A stretch of 64,000 bases of DNA. Source: SG8-41 sp036555615. GTDB lineage: Bacteria; Pseudomonadota; Gammaproteobacteria; Burkholderiales; SG8-41. Below, one piece after another: positions 25,668 to 34,116 of the stretch. The stretch spans positions 1 to 64,000 of the forward strand of contig DATBKZ010000048.1 in the NCBI GenBank assembly GCA_036555615.1, given 5' to 3'. The first letter of the stretch is position 1. Each line of letters starts with the position of its first letter. The position numbers and the translations under genes were made by a program. The notes below the pieces were generated by a model. That model saw nothing but the letters and a program-made list of their open reading frames with translations. It was not told the origin of the DNA and searched no databases.

Positions 25668-26168
25668 CTAAAGCTGCTCGAGCATCTTCTCGGCCGAGCT
25701 GACTTCGAATTGCCCGGGTTTCTCGAGGTTCACGCGCTTCACGACCCCGTTCTCCACCAGCATCGAGTAGCGCTGGGAGCGCACGCCGAAGCCGCGTTCG
25801 GTCAGATCCTGGTCGAGGCCCATGGCCCGGGTGAAGGTCGCGCTGCCGTCGCCCAGCATGCGCACTTTTGCGCCGACCTTCTGATCTTTTCCCCAGGCTG
25901 CCATCACCATGGCGTCGTTCACCGACAGGCACCAGATCTCGTCTACCTTTTTCGCCTTGAGCTTGTCTGCAAGATCCACGTATCCGGGGAGGTGCTTGCC
26001 GGAACAGGTGCGCGTGAACGCGCCCGGCAGTCCGAAGATCACGATGCGCTTGCCGCGCGTCAGGTCCGAGACCTTGTACGATTCGGGACCCGTGGGACAG
26101 CCCTGGGTATATTCGACTGTCAGTTCATTCAGCGTGGCTTCCGGCAGTCGGTCTCCCACCTTGATCAT
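25668..26168 (-). CDS. Peroxiredoxin (Prx5/AhpE-like redoxin)
   Basis: 166 residues, typical Prx5 length. The peroxidatic cysteine is C55 in GAFTRTCSGKHLPGY; the family usually has T-P-T-C, so an Arg replaces the Pro before the active threonine. No clear resolving cysteine near the C-terminus is seen; C24 and C84 (EIWCLSVND) are candidates. It reduces hydrogen peroxide and organic hydroperoxides at the expense of a thiol donor. A strong AAGGAGAG ribosome site precedes the ATG. It is the first gene of the minus-strand run and may be transcribed alone. Confidence 0.93.
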   Translation of the reverse strand: MIKVGDRLPEATLNELTVEYTQGCPTGPESYKVSDLTRGKRIVIFGLPGAFTRTCSGKHLPGYVDLADKLKAKKVDEIWCLSVNDAMVMAAWGKDQKVGAKVRMLGDGSATFTRAMGLDQDLTERGFGVRSQRYSMLVENGVVKRVNLEKPGQFEVSSAEKMLEQL

Positions 26169-26319
26169 GGCGCTCTCCTTACGGATTGTTCGGTCCGGCG
26201 AGGAAGCTCATAGTATATCCCCGCGCGCCGGCCCCCATGACACGATGCGGAATCGCGCCAACCGTCCGCCGGCGGACCGGTAGAATCGAATCTCGCCACC
26301 AGCCAGGAGTCAAGCCACG

Positions 26320-26766
26320 ATGCCAGACCTCATGAAGCAATCGCCCTACGGAGTCTTTCTCGAGCACTGCAAGAAGGGCGAGCTGGCCTACCAGATCTCG
26401 ACTGACGACGGCAAGGCCGTCTTCTATCCGCGGGTGGCGGCGCCGGGGAGCGGCAGCACCAGGCTCGAGTGGCGAGTATCGAAGGGGCTCGGCACGGTCT
26501 ACTCCACGACCGTTGTCTATTACAAGGACGAGAAGCCGCTCAACGTCGCGCTGATCGACCTCGACGAGGGGTTCCGAATGATGAGCCGGGTGGAGGACAT
26601 CGATGCCCTCGATGTAAAGATCGGAATGCGCGTGAAGGTGAGAATCCATCCGGGCGACGAGAAGCAGCCGCCCTACCCCGTTTTCGCTCCCCTCCGGCCT
26701 GGGGAGGAAGTTCCACACCACCCCGGCTCTTCGAGCCACCCCTCCTCAATAAGGAGGGGAACATGA
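26320..26766 (+). CDS. OB-fold protein of the DUF35/ChsH2 type, thiolase partner
   Basis: 148 residues. The OB-fold core is recognised from GLGTVYSTTVVYYKDEKPLNV and VALIDLDEGFRMMSRVED. The N-terminal zinc ribbon (paired CxxC) typical of DUF35 proteins is missing; only one cysteine (C17) is present. The partner is the thiolase-like protein directly downstream, an arrangement like the ChsH2/Ltp2 and other OB-fold/thiolase complexes. The last ~20 residues (EEVPHHPGSSSHPSSIRRGT) are encoded by a GC-rich palindromic element and are probably not functional. The stop codon overlaps the thiolase start. Confidence 0.8.
   Translation: MPDLMKQSPYGVFLEHCKKGELAYQISTDDGKAVFYPRVAAPGSGSTRLEWRVSKGLGTVYSTTVVYYKDEKPLNVALIDLDEGFRMMSRVEDIDALDVKIGMRVKVRIHPGDEKQPPYPVFAPLRPGEEVPHHPGSSSHPSSIRRGT
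26739..26759. repeat. GC hairpin holding the ribosome site of the thiolase-like gene
   Basis: CCCCTCCT and AGGAGGGG pair perfectly around a 5-base loop. The right arm is the Shine-Dalgarno sequence of the ATG at 26763, so the stem could mask it until ribosomes translating the OB-fold gene open it. Confidence 0.8.
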
Positions 26767-27914
26767 GCCTTGAACGAGCCAGCGTCGCCGTCGTTGGCGC
26801 CGCGGAATCCGATCTCGGGCAGGTCGCGCCCCACACCAGCCCGGTCGATCTCATGGCCCAGGCGACTTTGCGCGCGCTGGACGACTGCGGGCTGAAGCTC
26901 TCGGACATCGACGGCGTGTTCTCGGCCGCAACCCAGGTGCGCACCGCGCCGATGACGCTCGCGGAGTACCTGCGCATCAAGCCCGGCTATTTCGACGGGA
27001 CGGCCATCGGCGGCTCCTCCTTCATGTCGCATGTCGCGCACGCGCAGGCTGCGATCGAGCACGGGTTGTGCAACGTGGCCCTGATCGCATACGGCAGCAC
27101 GCAGCGCTCGGTCTCGCGCGCCGCCGCGTCGCCCCGCGAATTCAACCCCTACGAGACGCCGTACCGGCCGTTCATGCCGTCATCGGCTTACGCCATGGCA
27201 GCCGCGCGCCACATGCACCAATTCGGCACCACGCGCGAGCAGCTCGCGGAAGTCGCGGTGGCCGCACGCAAATGGGCGCTCCTCAATCCAAAGGCCTGGG
27301 AAAAGGAGCCGCTCACGGTCGAGCAGGTATTGAAATCGCGCATGGTGAGCTATCCCTTTACGGTGCGCGACTGCTGCCTGGTCGTCGACGGCGGCGGCGC
27401 GATCATCCTCACTTCCGCGGCGCGCGCGAACGCGCTCAAGAAGAAGCCGGCCTATGTGCTGGGCGTCGGCGAGGCGCTCTCGCACGCCAACATTTCCAGC
27501 ATGCCGGACCTGACAGTAACCGCCGCGAGCGTATCCGGACCGAAGGCCTTCGGCATGGCAAAGCTGAAGCCCGCCGACGTGGACATGCTCTCGCTCTACG
27601 ACGCGTTCACCATCACGCCGATCCTGTTTCTCGAGGACCTGGGTTACTGCCCCAAGGGCGAGGGCGGGCGTTTCGTTTCGAGCGGCGCGATCGCCCCGGG
27701 CGGCAAGCTCCCGGTCAACACGAGCGGCGGCGGTCTCTCCTACTGCCATCCCGGCATGTATGGCCTGCTGGTGATGATCGAGGCGATACGCCAGGTGCGC
27801 GGCGAATGCGACAAAAGGCAGGTCAAGGACTGCGAGGTCGCCCTCGCGCACGGCAATGGCGGCGTCCTGTCCAGCCAGTGCACCGTGATCTTCGGCGGGC
27901 CGTCAACGGTCTGA
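26763..27914 (+). CDS. Thiolase-like protein without the canonical cysteine (Ltp2-type)
   Basis: 383 residues of SCP-2/thiolase type. The position of the nucleophilic Cys in true thiolases appears as serine in AIGGSSFMSHVAHA (residues 81-94), and the C-terminal region reads NTSGGGLSYCHPGMYG. LYDAFTITPILFLEDLGYC is strongly reminiscent of Ltp2-type aldolases of steroid side-chain degradation, which cleave beta-hydroxyacyl-CoA by retro-aldol chemistry rather than thiolysis. Its own OB-fold partner lies just upstream and a MaoC hydratase just downstream (TGATG overlap). A retro-aldolase role is inferred from this set; a degradative thiolase remains possible. Confidence 0.82.
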   Translation: MSLERASVAVVGAAESDLGQVAPHTSPVDLMAQATLRALDDCGLKLSDIDGVFSAATQVRTAPMTLAEYLRIKPGYFDGTAIGGSSFMSHVAHAQAAIEHGLCNVALIAYGSTQRSVSRAAASPREFNPYETPYRPFMPSSAYAMAAARHMHQFGTTREQLAEVAVAARKWALLNPKAWEKEPLTVEQVLKSRMVSYPFTVRDCCLVVDGGGAIILTSAARANALKKKPAYVLGVGEALSHANISSMPDLTVTAASVSGPKAFGMAKLKPADVDMLSLYDAFTITPILFLEDLGYCPKGEGGRFVSSGAIAPGGKLPVNTSGGGLSYCHPGMYGLLVMIEAIRQVRGECDKRQVKDCEVALAHGNGGVLSSQCTVIFGGPSTV

Positions 27915-28771
27915 TGGCGATCAATTACGACAAGCTGGTCAACTGGAGCATCCCCGAGGTCGAGCAGCGCCTGACAAAGCGCGACACCATGCTCTATGCG
28001 CTGGGCGTGGGTCTCGGCACCGACCCCTGCGATGCGGGCCAGCTGAAATTCGTCTACGAGCAAGGATTGCAGGCGCTGCCGACGATGGCCATCATCCTCG
28101 GCTATCCCGGCCCCTGGCACGCGCATCCCGATACCGGCATCACCCGCAGCCACGTGGTGCATGGCGAGCAGGGGTTCCGCATCCTCAAGGCGCTGCCGGT
28201 GGAAGGCGACGTCGTCGGCAAGACGCGCGTGACCGGTGTCGTGGACAAGGGCAAGGACCGGGGCGCGCTGCTCTTGACCGAGTGCACGGTGCGGGAAAAG
28301 GCAAGCGGGAGCATCCTCTGCGCGCTCGAATCCACCACATTCTGCCGCGCCGACGGCGGCTTCGGCGGACCCGATGGCCCGGTGAAGTCGCCGCACCCCC
28401 TGCCTGAAACGCCGCCGCAACACGTGTGTGACCTGCCGACCCTGCCGCAGGCGGCGCTCATCTACCGGCTCTCCGGCGACTACAATCCGCTGCATGCCGA
28501 CCCCGCGTACGCGATCAAGGCAGGCTTCAGGATGCCGATCCTGCACGGGCGTTGCACCTTCAGCATCGCCGGGCATGCGATCCTGAAGACGCTCTGCGGT
28601 TACGATGCATCGCGCTTCGTCGCGATGGAGGGGCGCTTCTCCTCCCCGGTCTATCCCGGCGAGACGATACGCACCGAGATGTGGCGGGACGGGAACATCA
28701 TTTCGTTCCGCTCCAGCGTCCCCGCGCGCGGAGTCACGGTACTGAACAACGGCCGGGCCGAAATACGGTGA
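27914..28771 (+). CDS. MaoC-family (R)-enoyl-CoA hydratase, double hotdog
   Basis: 285 residues starting in the TGATG overlap with the thiolase-like gene. The N-terminal half is a degenerate hotdog; the C-terminal half has the hydratase-2 motif SGDYNPLHADPAYAIKAGF and MPILHGRCTFSIAGHAI (catalytic Asp/His). The size and layout match the hydratase domain of multifunctional enzyme 2. It hydrates a 2-enoyl-CoA to the 3-hydroxyacyl-CoA that the preceding gene product would cleave. The substrate chain is unknown. Confidence 0.92.
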   Translation: MAINYDKLVNWSIPEVEQRLTKRDTMLYALGVGLGTDPCDAGQLKFVYEQGLQALPTMAIILGYPGPWHAHPDTGITRSHVVHGEQGFRILKALPVEGDVVGKTRVTGVVDKGKDRGALLLTECTVREKASGSILCALESTTFCRADGGFGGPDGPVKSPHPLPETPPQHVCDLPTLPQAALIYRLSGDYNPLHADPAYAIKAGFRMPILHGRCTFSIAGHAILKTLCGYDASRFVAMEGRFSSPVYPGETIRTEMWRDGNIISFRSSVPARGVTVLNNGRAEIR

Positions 28772-28803
28772 CGAGTCACGAGAAACGAGAAACGGAATCC
28801 GAC

Positions 28804-29721
28804 ATGGCGAACAGAATGGTGGAAGGGAAAGTGGTGGTGGTAACCGGCGCGGGCCGCGGCATTGGCGCTGCCATCGCACAGCTGATGGCAGCTCACGGGG
28901 CCAAGGTCGTCGTCAACGACATCGGCGCCTCGCTCGCGGGGGAAGGCGGTGACCGCTCGCCCGCGGTGGAAGTCGTCGCCGAGATCAAGAAGGCCGGCGG
29001 CGAGGCGGTTCCCAGCTTCGACAGTGTCGCGGAATTCGCCTCCGCCGCGAAGATCATCCAGTGCGCGGTGGACACCTTCGGGCGCATCGACTGCGTAGTC
29101 AACAACGCGGGCATCCTGCGCGACGTCATCTTCCACAAGATGACAGAGGACGACTGGGACTCGGTGGTCAAGGTGATGCTGAAGGGGGCGTTCAACACGT
29201 CCCGCCACGCCGCCGATCACTTCCGCCGGCAGGAAAGCGGCTGTCTCGTGCACATGACCTCGACCTCGGGGCTGGTCGGCGCGATGGGGCAGGTGAACTA
29301 CGGCGCGGCGAAGCTCGGCATGGTGGGGCTCTCGAAGAACATCGCGATCGACATGGCGCGCTTCAACGTGCGCTCCAACTGCATCGCCCCCGTTGCCTGG
29401 ACCCGCATGACGGCTTCGATCCCGGCAAAGGATCCCGCCTCCACCAAGCGCGTCGAGCAACGCAAGCAGGTCACCGCGGAACACAACGCGCCGCTCGCCG
29501 TGTTTCTCGCGAGCGATGCGGCAAAGGACGTCACCGGACAGGTGTTCTCGGTGCGCAAGAACGAGATCTTCCTGATGAGCCAGTCGCGGCCGCTGCGCGG
29601 CGTCCACCGCTCCGAGGGGTGGACGCCGGAGACCTGCGCCGAGCACATGCTGCCCGCGCTGAGGAGCTGGTTCTTCCCGCTCGACCGCACGGCAGATGTC
29701 TTTTCGTGGGACTCTATCTGA
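28804..29721 (+). CDS. Short-chain dehydrogenase/reductase
   Basis: 305 residues from the ATG at 28804. The nucleotide motif is VVTGAGRGIGAAIAQ (residues 11-25), the structural NNAG is present, and the catalytic Ser, Tyr and Lys lie in MTSTSG and NYGAAKLG. The sequence resembles the dehydrogenase part of multifunctional enzyme 2 (3-hydroxyacyl-CoA dehydrogenase). A C-terminal extension of about 55 residues after the SDR core (RPLRGVHRSEGWTPETCAEH) is shared by that group. It is expected to oxidise a 3-hydroxyacyl-CoA with NAD, in step with the MaoC hydratase upstream. Confidence 0.92.
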   Translation: MANRMVEGKVVVVTGAGRGIGAAIAQLMAAHGAKVVVNDIGASLAGEGGDRSPAVEVVAEIKKAGGEAVPSFDSVAEFASAAKIIQCAVDTFGRIDCVVNNAGILRDVIFHKMTEDDWDSVVKVMLKGAFNTSRHAADHFRRQESGCLVHMTSTSGLVGAMGQVNYGAAKLGMVGLSKNIAIDMARFNVRSNCIAPVAWTRMTASIPAKDPASTKRVEQRKQVTAEHNAPLAVFLASDAAKDVTGQVFSVRKNEIFLMSQSRPLRGVHRSEGWTPETCAEHMLPALRSWFFPLDRTADVFSWDSI

Positions 29722-29779
29722 CGAGGTTCCTCCCCCTCGGGGGGAAGGCCAGAATGGGAGTGGTTCGAGGAACAATTCG

Positions 29780-30550
29780 ATGAACGTTCGATTGGACAAA
29801 GATGGGGCGGTCGCGACGCTGACGCTGGACCGGCCGGAGCGGTTGAACGCGATGGCGGATCCCATGTGGGATGCGTTGCACGCGCACCTGGGCACGATCG
29901 CCGCCGACGAGGCCATTCGCGCCGTGATCCTGACCGGCGCCGGCCGCGCGTTCTGCTCGGGGGGTGACGTTACCGGCATGGCCAAGTCCGACATCGTGTC
30001 GGGGCGCGCGCGCTCCCAGCGGCGCCACCGCGCCGTGCTCGCGCTCTACAACCTGGAGAAGCCGGTCATCGCCGCCGTCCGGGGTGCCGTATACGGCATC
30101 GGCAATGCCCTCGCCCTCGCCTGCGATCTCGTCATCGCATCGGACACCGCGAAGTTCTCGATGGCGTTCAAACGGGTGGGCATCGTGCCCGACGGCGGCG
30201 CGATCTTCTTCCTGACGCAGAACCTCGGCATCGCTCGCGCAAAAGACCTCGTCTACACGGCCCGCGTCGTCCCTGCCGCCGAGGCGCTCGAGCTCGGGCT
30301 CGTGGCCCGCGTCGTGCCCGACGCGAAGCTCGAAGCGGAGGCGCGCGCGCTGGCGGTCGAGATGGCGGAATCCGCAACCTATGCGCTTGCGCTCGCCAAG
30401 AAGATGTTCCATTCGATGTACGTGCCGACCCTCGAGCAGCTCCTGGAGCTGGAGACGCTCGCCTCGGGCGCCGCGCGGCTCACGCACGATCACCAGGAGG
30501 GGGTCGCCGCCTTCAAGGAGAAGCGCCCGCCCCGATTCCAGGGGAGGTGA
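29780..30550 (+). CDS. Enoyl-CoA hydratase/isomerase family protein
   Basis: 256 residues, the normal crotonase length. The oxyanion-hole segments are GAGRAFCSGGDVTGM near residue 54 and VRGAVYGIGNALALACD near 100. Positions of the two catalytic glutamates of enoyl-CoA hydratase are not clearly conserved (KRVGIVPDGGAIFFL carries Asp), so a different crotonase reaction such as isomerisation or C-C hydrolysis is possible. It lies 58 bases after the SDR gene, with a GC-rich palindrome (CCTCCCCCTCGGGGGGAAGG) in the gap, and 4 bases before the GST gene. Confidence 0.9.
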   Translation: MNVRLDKDGAVATLTLDRPERLNAMADPMWDALHAHLGTIAADEAIRAVILTGAGRAFCSGGDVTGMAKSDIVSGRARSQRRHRAVLALYNLEKPVIAAVRGAVYGIGNALALACDLVIASDTAKFSMAFKRVGIVPDGGAIFFLTQNLGIARAKDLVYTARVVPAAEALELGLVARVVPDAKLEAEARALAVEMAESATYALALAKKMFHSMYVPTLEQLLELETLASGAARLTHDHQEGVAAFKEKRPPRFQGR

Positions 30551-30554
30551 CGAC

Positions 30555-31169
30555 ATGAAGCTGCACTGGTCGCCGCGTTCGCCATTCGTGCGCAAGGTGA
30601 TGGTTTTCGCGCACGAAGCCGGGCTCGCCGCCCGCATTGAAACCGTGCCCACGACGGTCGCCATGACGCAGGCCAACCCGGACCTGTTGCGCGTCAATCC
30701 GATCGGCAAGATACCGGCCCTGGTTACGGACGACGGCATGGTGCTCTACGACTCCACCGTCATCTGCGAGTACCTCGACAGCCGGCATGCCGGCGCCAAG
30801 CTCTTCCCGCAGCAGCCCGAGCGGCGCTGGCAGGCCCTGCGCTGGCACGCGCTCGCCGACAACATGCTGGACAACCTGATCCTGTGGCGCAACGAGACGC
30901 TGCGCCCCAAGGCCCAGCAGTCGCCCGAGACGATTGCAGCCTGGGAACGCAAGATCCGCTCGGCGCTCTCCGCCCTGGACAAGGACGCGGAGGCGCTCGG
31001 CAAGGCCCCCGTCAGCATCGGCCACGTCGCCATCGGCGTGGCCTTGGGCTACATCGACTTCCGCTTCCCCGGGTTTGGCTGGCGCGAAGCCAACAAGAAA
31101 ATTGCGGCGTGGTACGAGACGTTCTCCCAGCGCCCGTCCATGCGGAATACCCTGCCAGTCGACGCATGA
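30555..31169 (+). CDS. Glutathione S-transferase family protein
   Basis: 204 residues. The thioredoxin-like N-terminal domain contains the SPRSPFVRK active-site region and the cis-proline/gamma-Glu contacts IPALVTDDG and LYDSTVICEYLDS (residues about 55-74); the all-helical C-terminal domain follows. GSTs of this type often sit in catabolic operons, where they isomerise, dehalogenate or detoxify pathway intermediates. GTGACGACATG places a good ribosome site (GGGGAGG) before the ATG. The stop overlaps the next start (ATGA). Confidence 0.92.
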   Translation: MKLHWSPRSPFVRKVMVFAHEAGLAARIETVPTTVAMTQANPDLLRVNPIGKIPALVTDDGMVLYDSTVICEYLDSRHAGAKLFPQQPERRWQALRWHALADNMLDNLILWRNETLRPKAQQSPETIAAWERKIRSALSALDKDAEALGKAPVSIGHVAIGVALGYIDFRFPGFGWREANKKIAAWYETFSQRPSMRNTLPVDA

Positions 31170-31966
31170 CGGCGGCACCGCCCGTACGTCGCAGCACCAT
31201 CGACCGGGGAGACGCCCGGATCGAGGTTCTGGCGCAGGGATCCGGTCCCCCGGTCGTGATGATTCCTTCCCTCGGCCGCCCGGCGGAGGACTTCGACGAT
31301 CTGTCGCGGCGACTCGCGGAGGCCGGCTACCGGGCGCTGCGACCCCAGCCTCGCGGCATCGGCGGCAGCACGGGGCCGATGCAGGGGATCACGCTGCACG
31401 ACTTCGCGCGCGACGTGGCGGCCGTGATCGAGCACAATGGCGGCGAGCCCGCCGTCGTCGCCGGCCATGCATTCGGCAACTTCGTCGCGCGCACGACGGC
31501 GGCAGATTTCCCCGACCTGACAAGAGCTGTGATCCTGCTCGGCGCGACCCATGTCTGGCCGGTGCCGCCGGAGGTGCGCGCCTCCATCAACAAGACGCAC
31601 GACATGCGGCTGCCCCAAGAAGAGCGCATTCGGTGCATGCAGCATGCGTTCTTCGCTCCGGGAAACGACCCGCGCGTCTGGCTCGATGGCTGGCATGAGG
31701 AGGTCATGCTCGCGGAGCGTTCGGCCACCGAAGCGACACCGAAGAACGAATGGTGGCACGCCGGCACCGCGCCCATACTGGACGTGCAGCCGGCGCATGA
31801 CGTGATGACGCCCCCCGAGAGCCGCAACCGCTACCGCGACGAGTTCGGCGCCCAGCGCGTGACGACGACCCTGATTCCGCGCGCCGGCCACGCGCTTCTG
31901 CCCGAGCAGCCGGAGGCGGTGGCGAAGGCCGTGCTTGAATACCTCAAGCAACTTCGCCACCGGTAA
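31166..31966 (+). CDS. Alpha/beta hydrolase with alanine at the nucleophile position
   Basis: 266 residues beginning in the ATGA overlap with the GST gene. The nucleophile elbow reads G100-H-A102-F-G104, where the family has G-x-S-x-G. The codon at 31469-31471 is GCA. The oxyanion strand (VVMIPSLGRPAEDF), an acid (LDVQPAHDVMTPPES) and the base histidine (IPRAGHALLPEQPEA) are otherwise in place. A GHAFGN-type elbow is, as far as I recall, found in other alpha/beta-fold proteins, so this may be a non-hydrolytic subfamily rather than a decayed gene. The role in the CoA-thioester cluster is unknown. Confidence 0.85.
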   Translation: MTAAPPVRRSTIDRGDARIEVLAQGSGPPVVMIPSLGRPAEDFDDLSRRLAEAGYRALRPQPRGIGGSTGPMQGITLHDFARDVAAVIEHNGGEPAVVAGHAFGNFVARTTAADFPDLTRAVILLGATHVWPVPPEVRASINKTHDMRLPQEERIRCMQHAFFAPGNDPRVWLDGWHEEVMLAERSATEATPKNEWWHAGTAPILDVQPAHDVMTPPESRNRYRDEFGAQRVTTTLIPRAGHALLPEQPEAVAKAVLEYLKQLRHR

Positions 31967-31981
31967 CGAGACGGGAATCTG

Positions 31982-34114
31982 ATGCCTGATCAGGCGACAG
32001 CAAGGCCACGGATCGATCTTTCGCGGTTCCTCAACCCGCGCGGCATCGCCGTCGTCGGTGTCTCCAAGGATCCCGGCCGCATCGGCGGGCAGGCGCTGAG
32101 ACTGCTCACCGACTTCGGCTACCCGGGAAGGATCTATCCCGTCAATCCGAAGTACGGCGATATCAAGGGGCTTGCCTGCTATCCCGACCTCTCCGCCGTG
32201 CCGCAGCCGTGCGACGTCGCCCTGATCGCGCTGTCCGCGCCGAACGTGGCGGGCGCGATCGAGCAATGCGGCCGCGCGGGCATCCCGTTCGCGCTGGTGC
32301 TCTCCAGCGGCTTTGCCGAAGTGGGCGAGGCGGGAAGAGCCCTCCAGGAGAAGCTGGTCGCGGCGGCGCGCGCGGCTGGCGTGCGCATGGTCGGCCCGAA
32401 CTGCCTCGGCCTCCTCAACCTGCGTGACAACGCCCGCATCGGCTTCGGCGGCACGGCACAATTGAAGACGCTGAGGCCCGGCCCGATGGCGATGGTCACG
32501 CAGAGCGGCGGGTTCGGCTTCGGGGTGATGGCGGCGGCCGCGCATTACGGCATCGGCTGCAGCTACGCCATCTCCTCCGGCAACGAGGCCGACCTCACGC
32601 TGCTTGACTGGGTCGCCGATCTCATTGAGCGGCCCGAAGTGGAGATCGTCGTCGCGTTCATGGAAGGCGTGGACGACGGCCGCCGGCTGATCGAAATCGG
32701 CGGCCGCGCGCTGGAGCTCGGCAAGCCGATCCTGGCGTGGAAAGTCGGCAACACCGAAATCGGTGCCCGGGCCGCGACCTCGCACTCCGCGCGCATGACC
32801 GCCGGCTACGCGCTCTACCGCGCAGCGTTCCGACGCGGCGGCCTGGTCGAGATCCGCGACGTGGACGATCTCATCGATATCGCAAAGGCGTTCGCGATTC
32901 GCAAGCTCCCCCGCGGCAATCGCGTCGGCGTGCTGACGCTCTCCGGCGGCGCCGGCGTGCTGCTCGCCGACCGCTGCGTGGAGGAAGGGCTGCAGCTCCC
33001 GGCGCTCGCAGAGGCCACAACTCGGAAGCTGCGGGAGACGCTGGCGGATTTCGCCTCGGTTGGCAATCCGGTGGACGCGACGGCGCACGGCTACAACGAC
33101 AACTTCGCAGGCTACCGGGCGGCGATCGAGCTGGTGCTCGCCGACCCCAATATCGACCAGGTCGTCGCGCGCGTGCCGCGCGGCCGCGCCGCCGGGCCGT
33201 GGTCGAAAGCTCTGGTCGACATGCTGCGCGGCACGGACAAGCCGGTGATCCTCAATTGGCCGACCTCGCCCGACGACAACGGCGAAGTGCTGGCATGGCT
33301 GGAGCAGAACAATGTCCCCTGCATCCTCGGCGCGGGCCGGGCCGTGCATGCGCTCGCCGCCTTGACCGACTTCGCACGGAAGCGCGAGGAGCAGCGCAAG
33401 CAAGGCACGCGGCCGTTTGCGCGTGTGTGCGCCCGGCAGGCGCTCGATCTGCCGGGCGGCGCCGGCACGCTGGGCGAGCGCCGCTCCAAGCAGCTGCTTG
33501 CCCGCTACGGCATCCCGGTGGTGAACGAGGTGCTGCTTGCGCCGGCGGAAATCGAGGCGCTGACGTCGCCTCCCCTTCCCTTCCCGGTCGCGGTCAAGAT
33601 CGAGGCGCCCGACCTTCCGCACAAGACCGAGGCCGGCGCGGTCCGGCTTGACGTGAAGGATCTATCAGGCCTGAAACAGGCGGCGCGTGAGGTAGTGGCC
33701 GCGGCCATGAAGCACGCGCTGGGCGCGCGCATCGAGGGCGTGCTGGTCCAGGAGATGGCGGCCGGGCTCGAAACCATCGTCGGCGCGGTGAATGACGCGA
33801 CGTTCGGCCCGACCGTGGCGTTCGGGTTGGGCGGAATTTTCACGGAGCTGCTCCACGATGTAACCCATGCTTTTGCGCCGTTCGACGCCGAGACCGCGCG
33901 CGGAATAGTCGGCGAAATCAGGGGTGCAGCGCTGCTCAATGGCTACCGCGGCGGCCCCGCGCTCGACGTCGCTGCGCTGGCCGATGTGCTGGCCCGCGTA
34001 TCGCAGCTCATCGCGGATCATTCCGACCGCATCGCAGAAATCGACATCAACCCCCTCTTCGTGCGCGAGACGGGCGTGGTCGCAGCCGATGCGCTGATCG
34101 TCCTGAAGGAGTAG
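31982..34114 (+). CDS. ADP-forming acyl-CoA synthetase (acetate-CoA ligase family)
   Basis: 710 residues. Order of domains: CoA-binding Rossmann domain (GIAVVGVSKDPGRIGGQALR near residue 20), two succinyl-CoA-ligase-like flavodoxin domains, and a C-terminal ATP-grasp domain (FPVAVKIEAPDLPHKTEAGA near 530). The phosphohistidine is probably in ATSHSARMTAGY near residue 262. It activates an organic acid to its CoA ester with ATP giving ADP, or makes ATP in reverse. It is the natural entry or exit step of the cluster. The stop codon shares the AAGGAG ribosome site of the next gene. Confidence 0.93.
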   Translation: MPDQATARPRIDLSRFLNPRGIAVVGVSKDPGRIGGQALRLLTDFGYPGRIYPVNPKYGDIKGLACYPDLSAVPQPCDVALIALSAPNVAGAIEQCGRAGIPFALVLSSGFAEVGEAGRALQEKLVAAARAAGVRMVGPNCLGLLNLRDNARIGFGGTAQLKTLRPGPMAMVTQSGGFGFGVMAAAAHYGIGCSYAISSGNEADLTLLDWVADLIERPEVEIVVAFMEGVDDGRRLIEIGGRALELGKPILAWKVGNTEIGARAATSHSARMTAGYALYRAAFRRGGLVEIRDVDDLIDIAKAFAIRKLPRGNRVGVLTLSGGAGVLLADRCVEEGLQLPALAEATTRKLRETLADFASVGNPVDATAHGYNDNFAGYRAAIELVLADPNIDQVVARVPRGRAAGPWSKALVDMLRGTDKPVILNWPTSPDDNGEVLAWLEQNNVPCILGAGRAVHALAALTDFARKREEQRKQGTRPFARVCARQALDLPGGAGTLGERRSKQLLARYGIPVVNEVLLAPAEIEALTSPPLPFPVAVKIEAPDLPHKTEAGAVRLDVKDLSGLKQAAREVVAAAMKHALGARIEGVLVQEMAAGLETIVGAVNDATFGPTVAFGLGGIFTELLHDVTHAFAPFDAETARGIVGEIRGAALLNGYRGGPALDVAALADVLARVSQLIADHSDRIAEIDINPLFVRETGVVAADALIVLKE

Positions 34115-34116
34115 AT

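Noticed and set aside
31049..33622. 857-residue minus-strand open frame opposite the acyl-CoA ligase and hydrolase genes
   Set aside because: Same GC effect. The composition is low-complexity Arg/His/Asp and no family feature is seen; the plus strand has clear enzymes.
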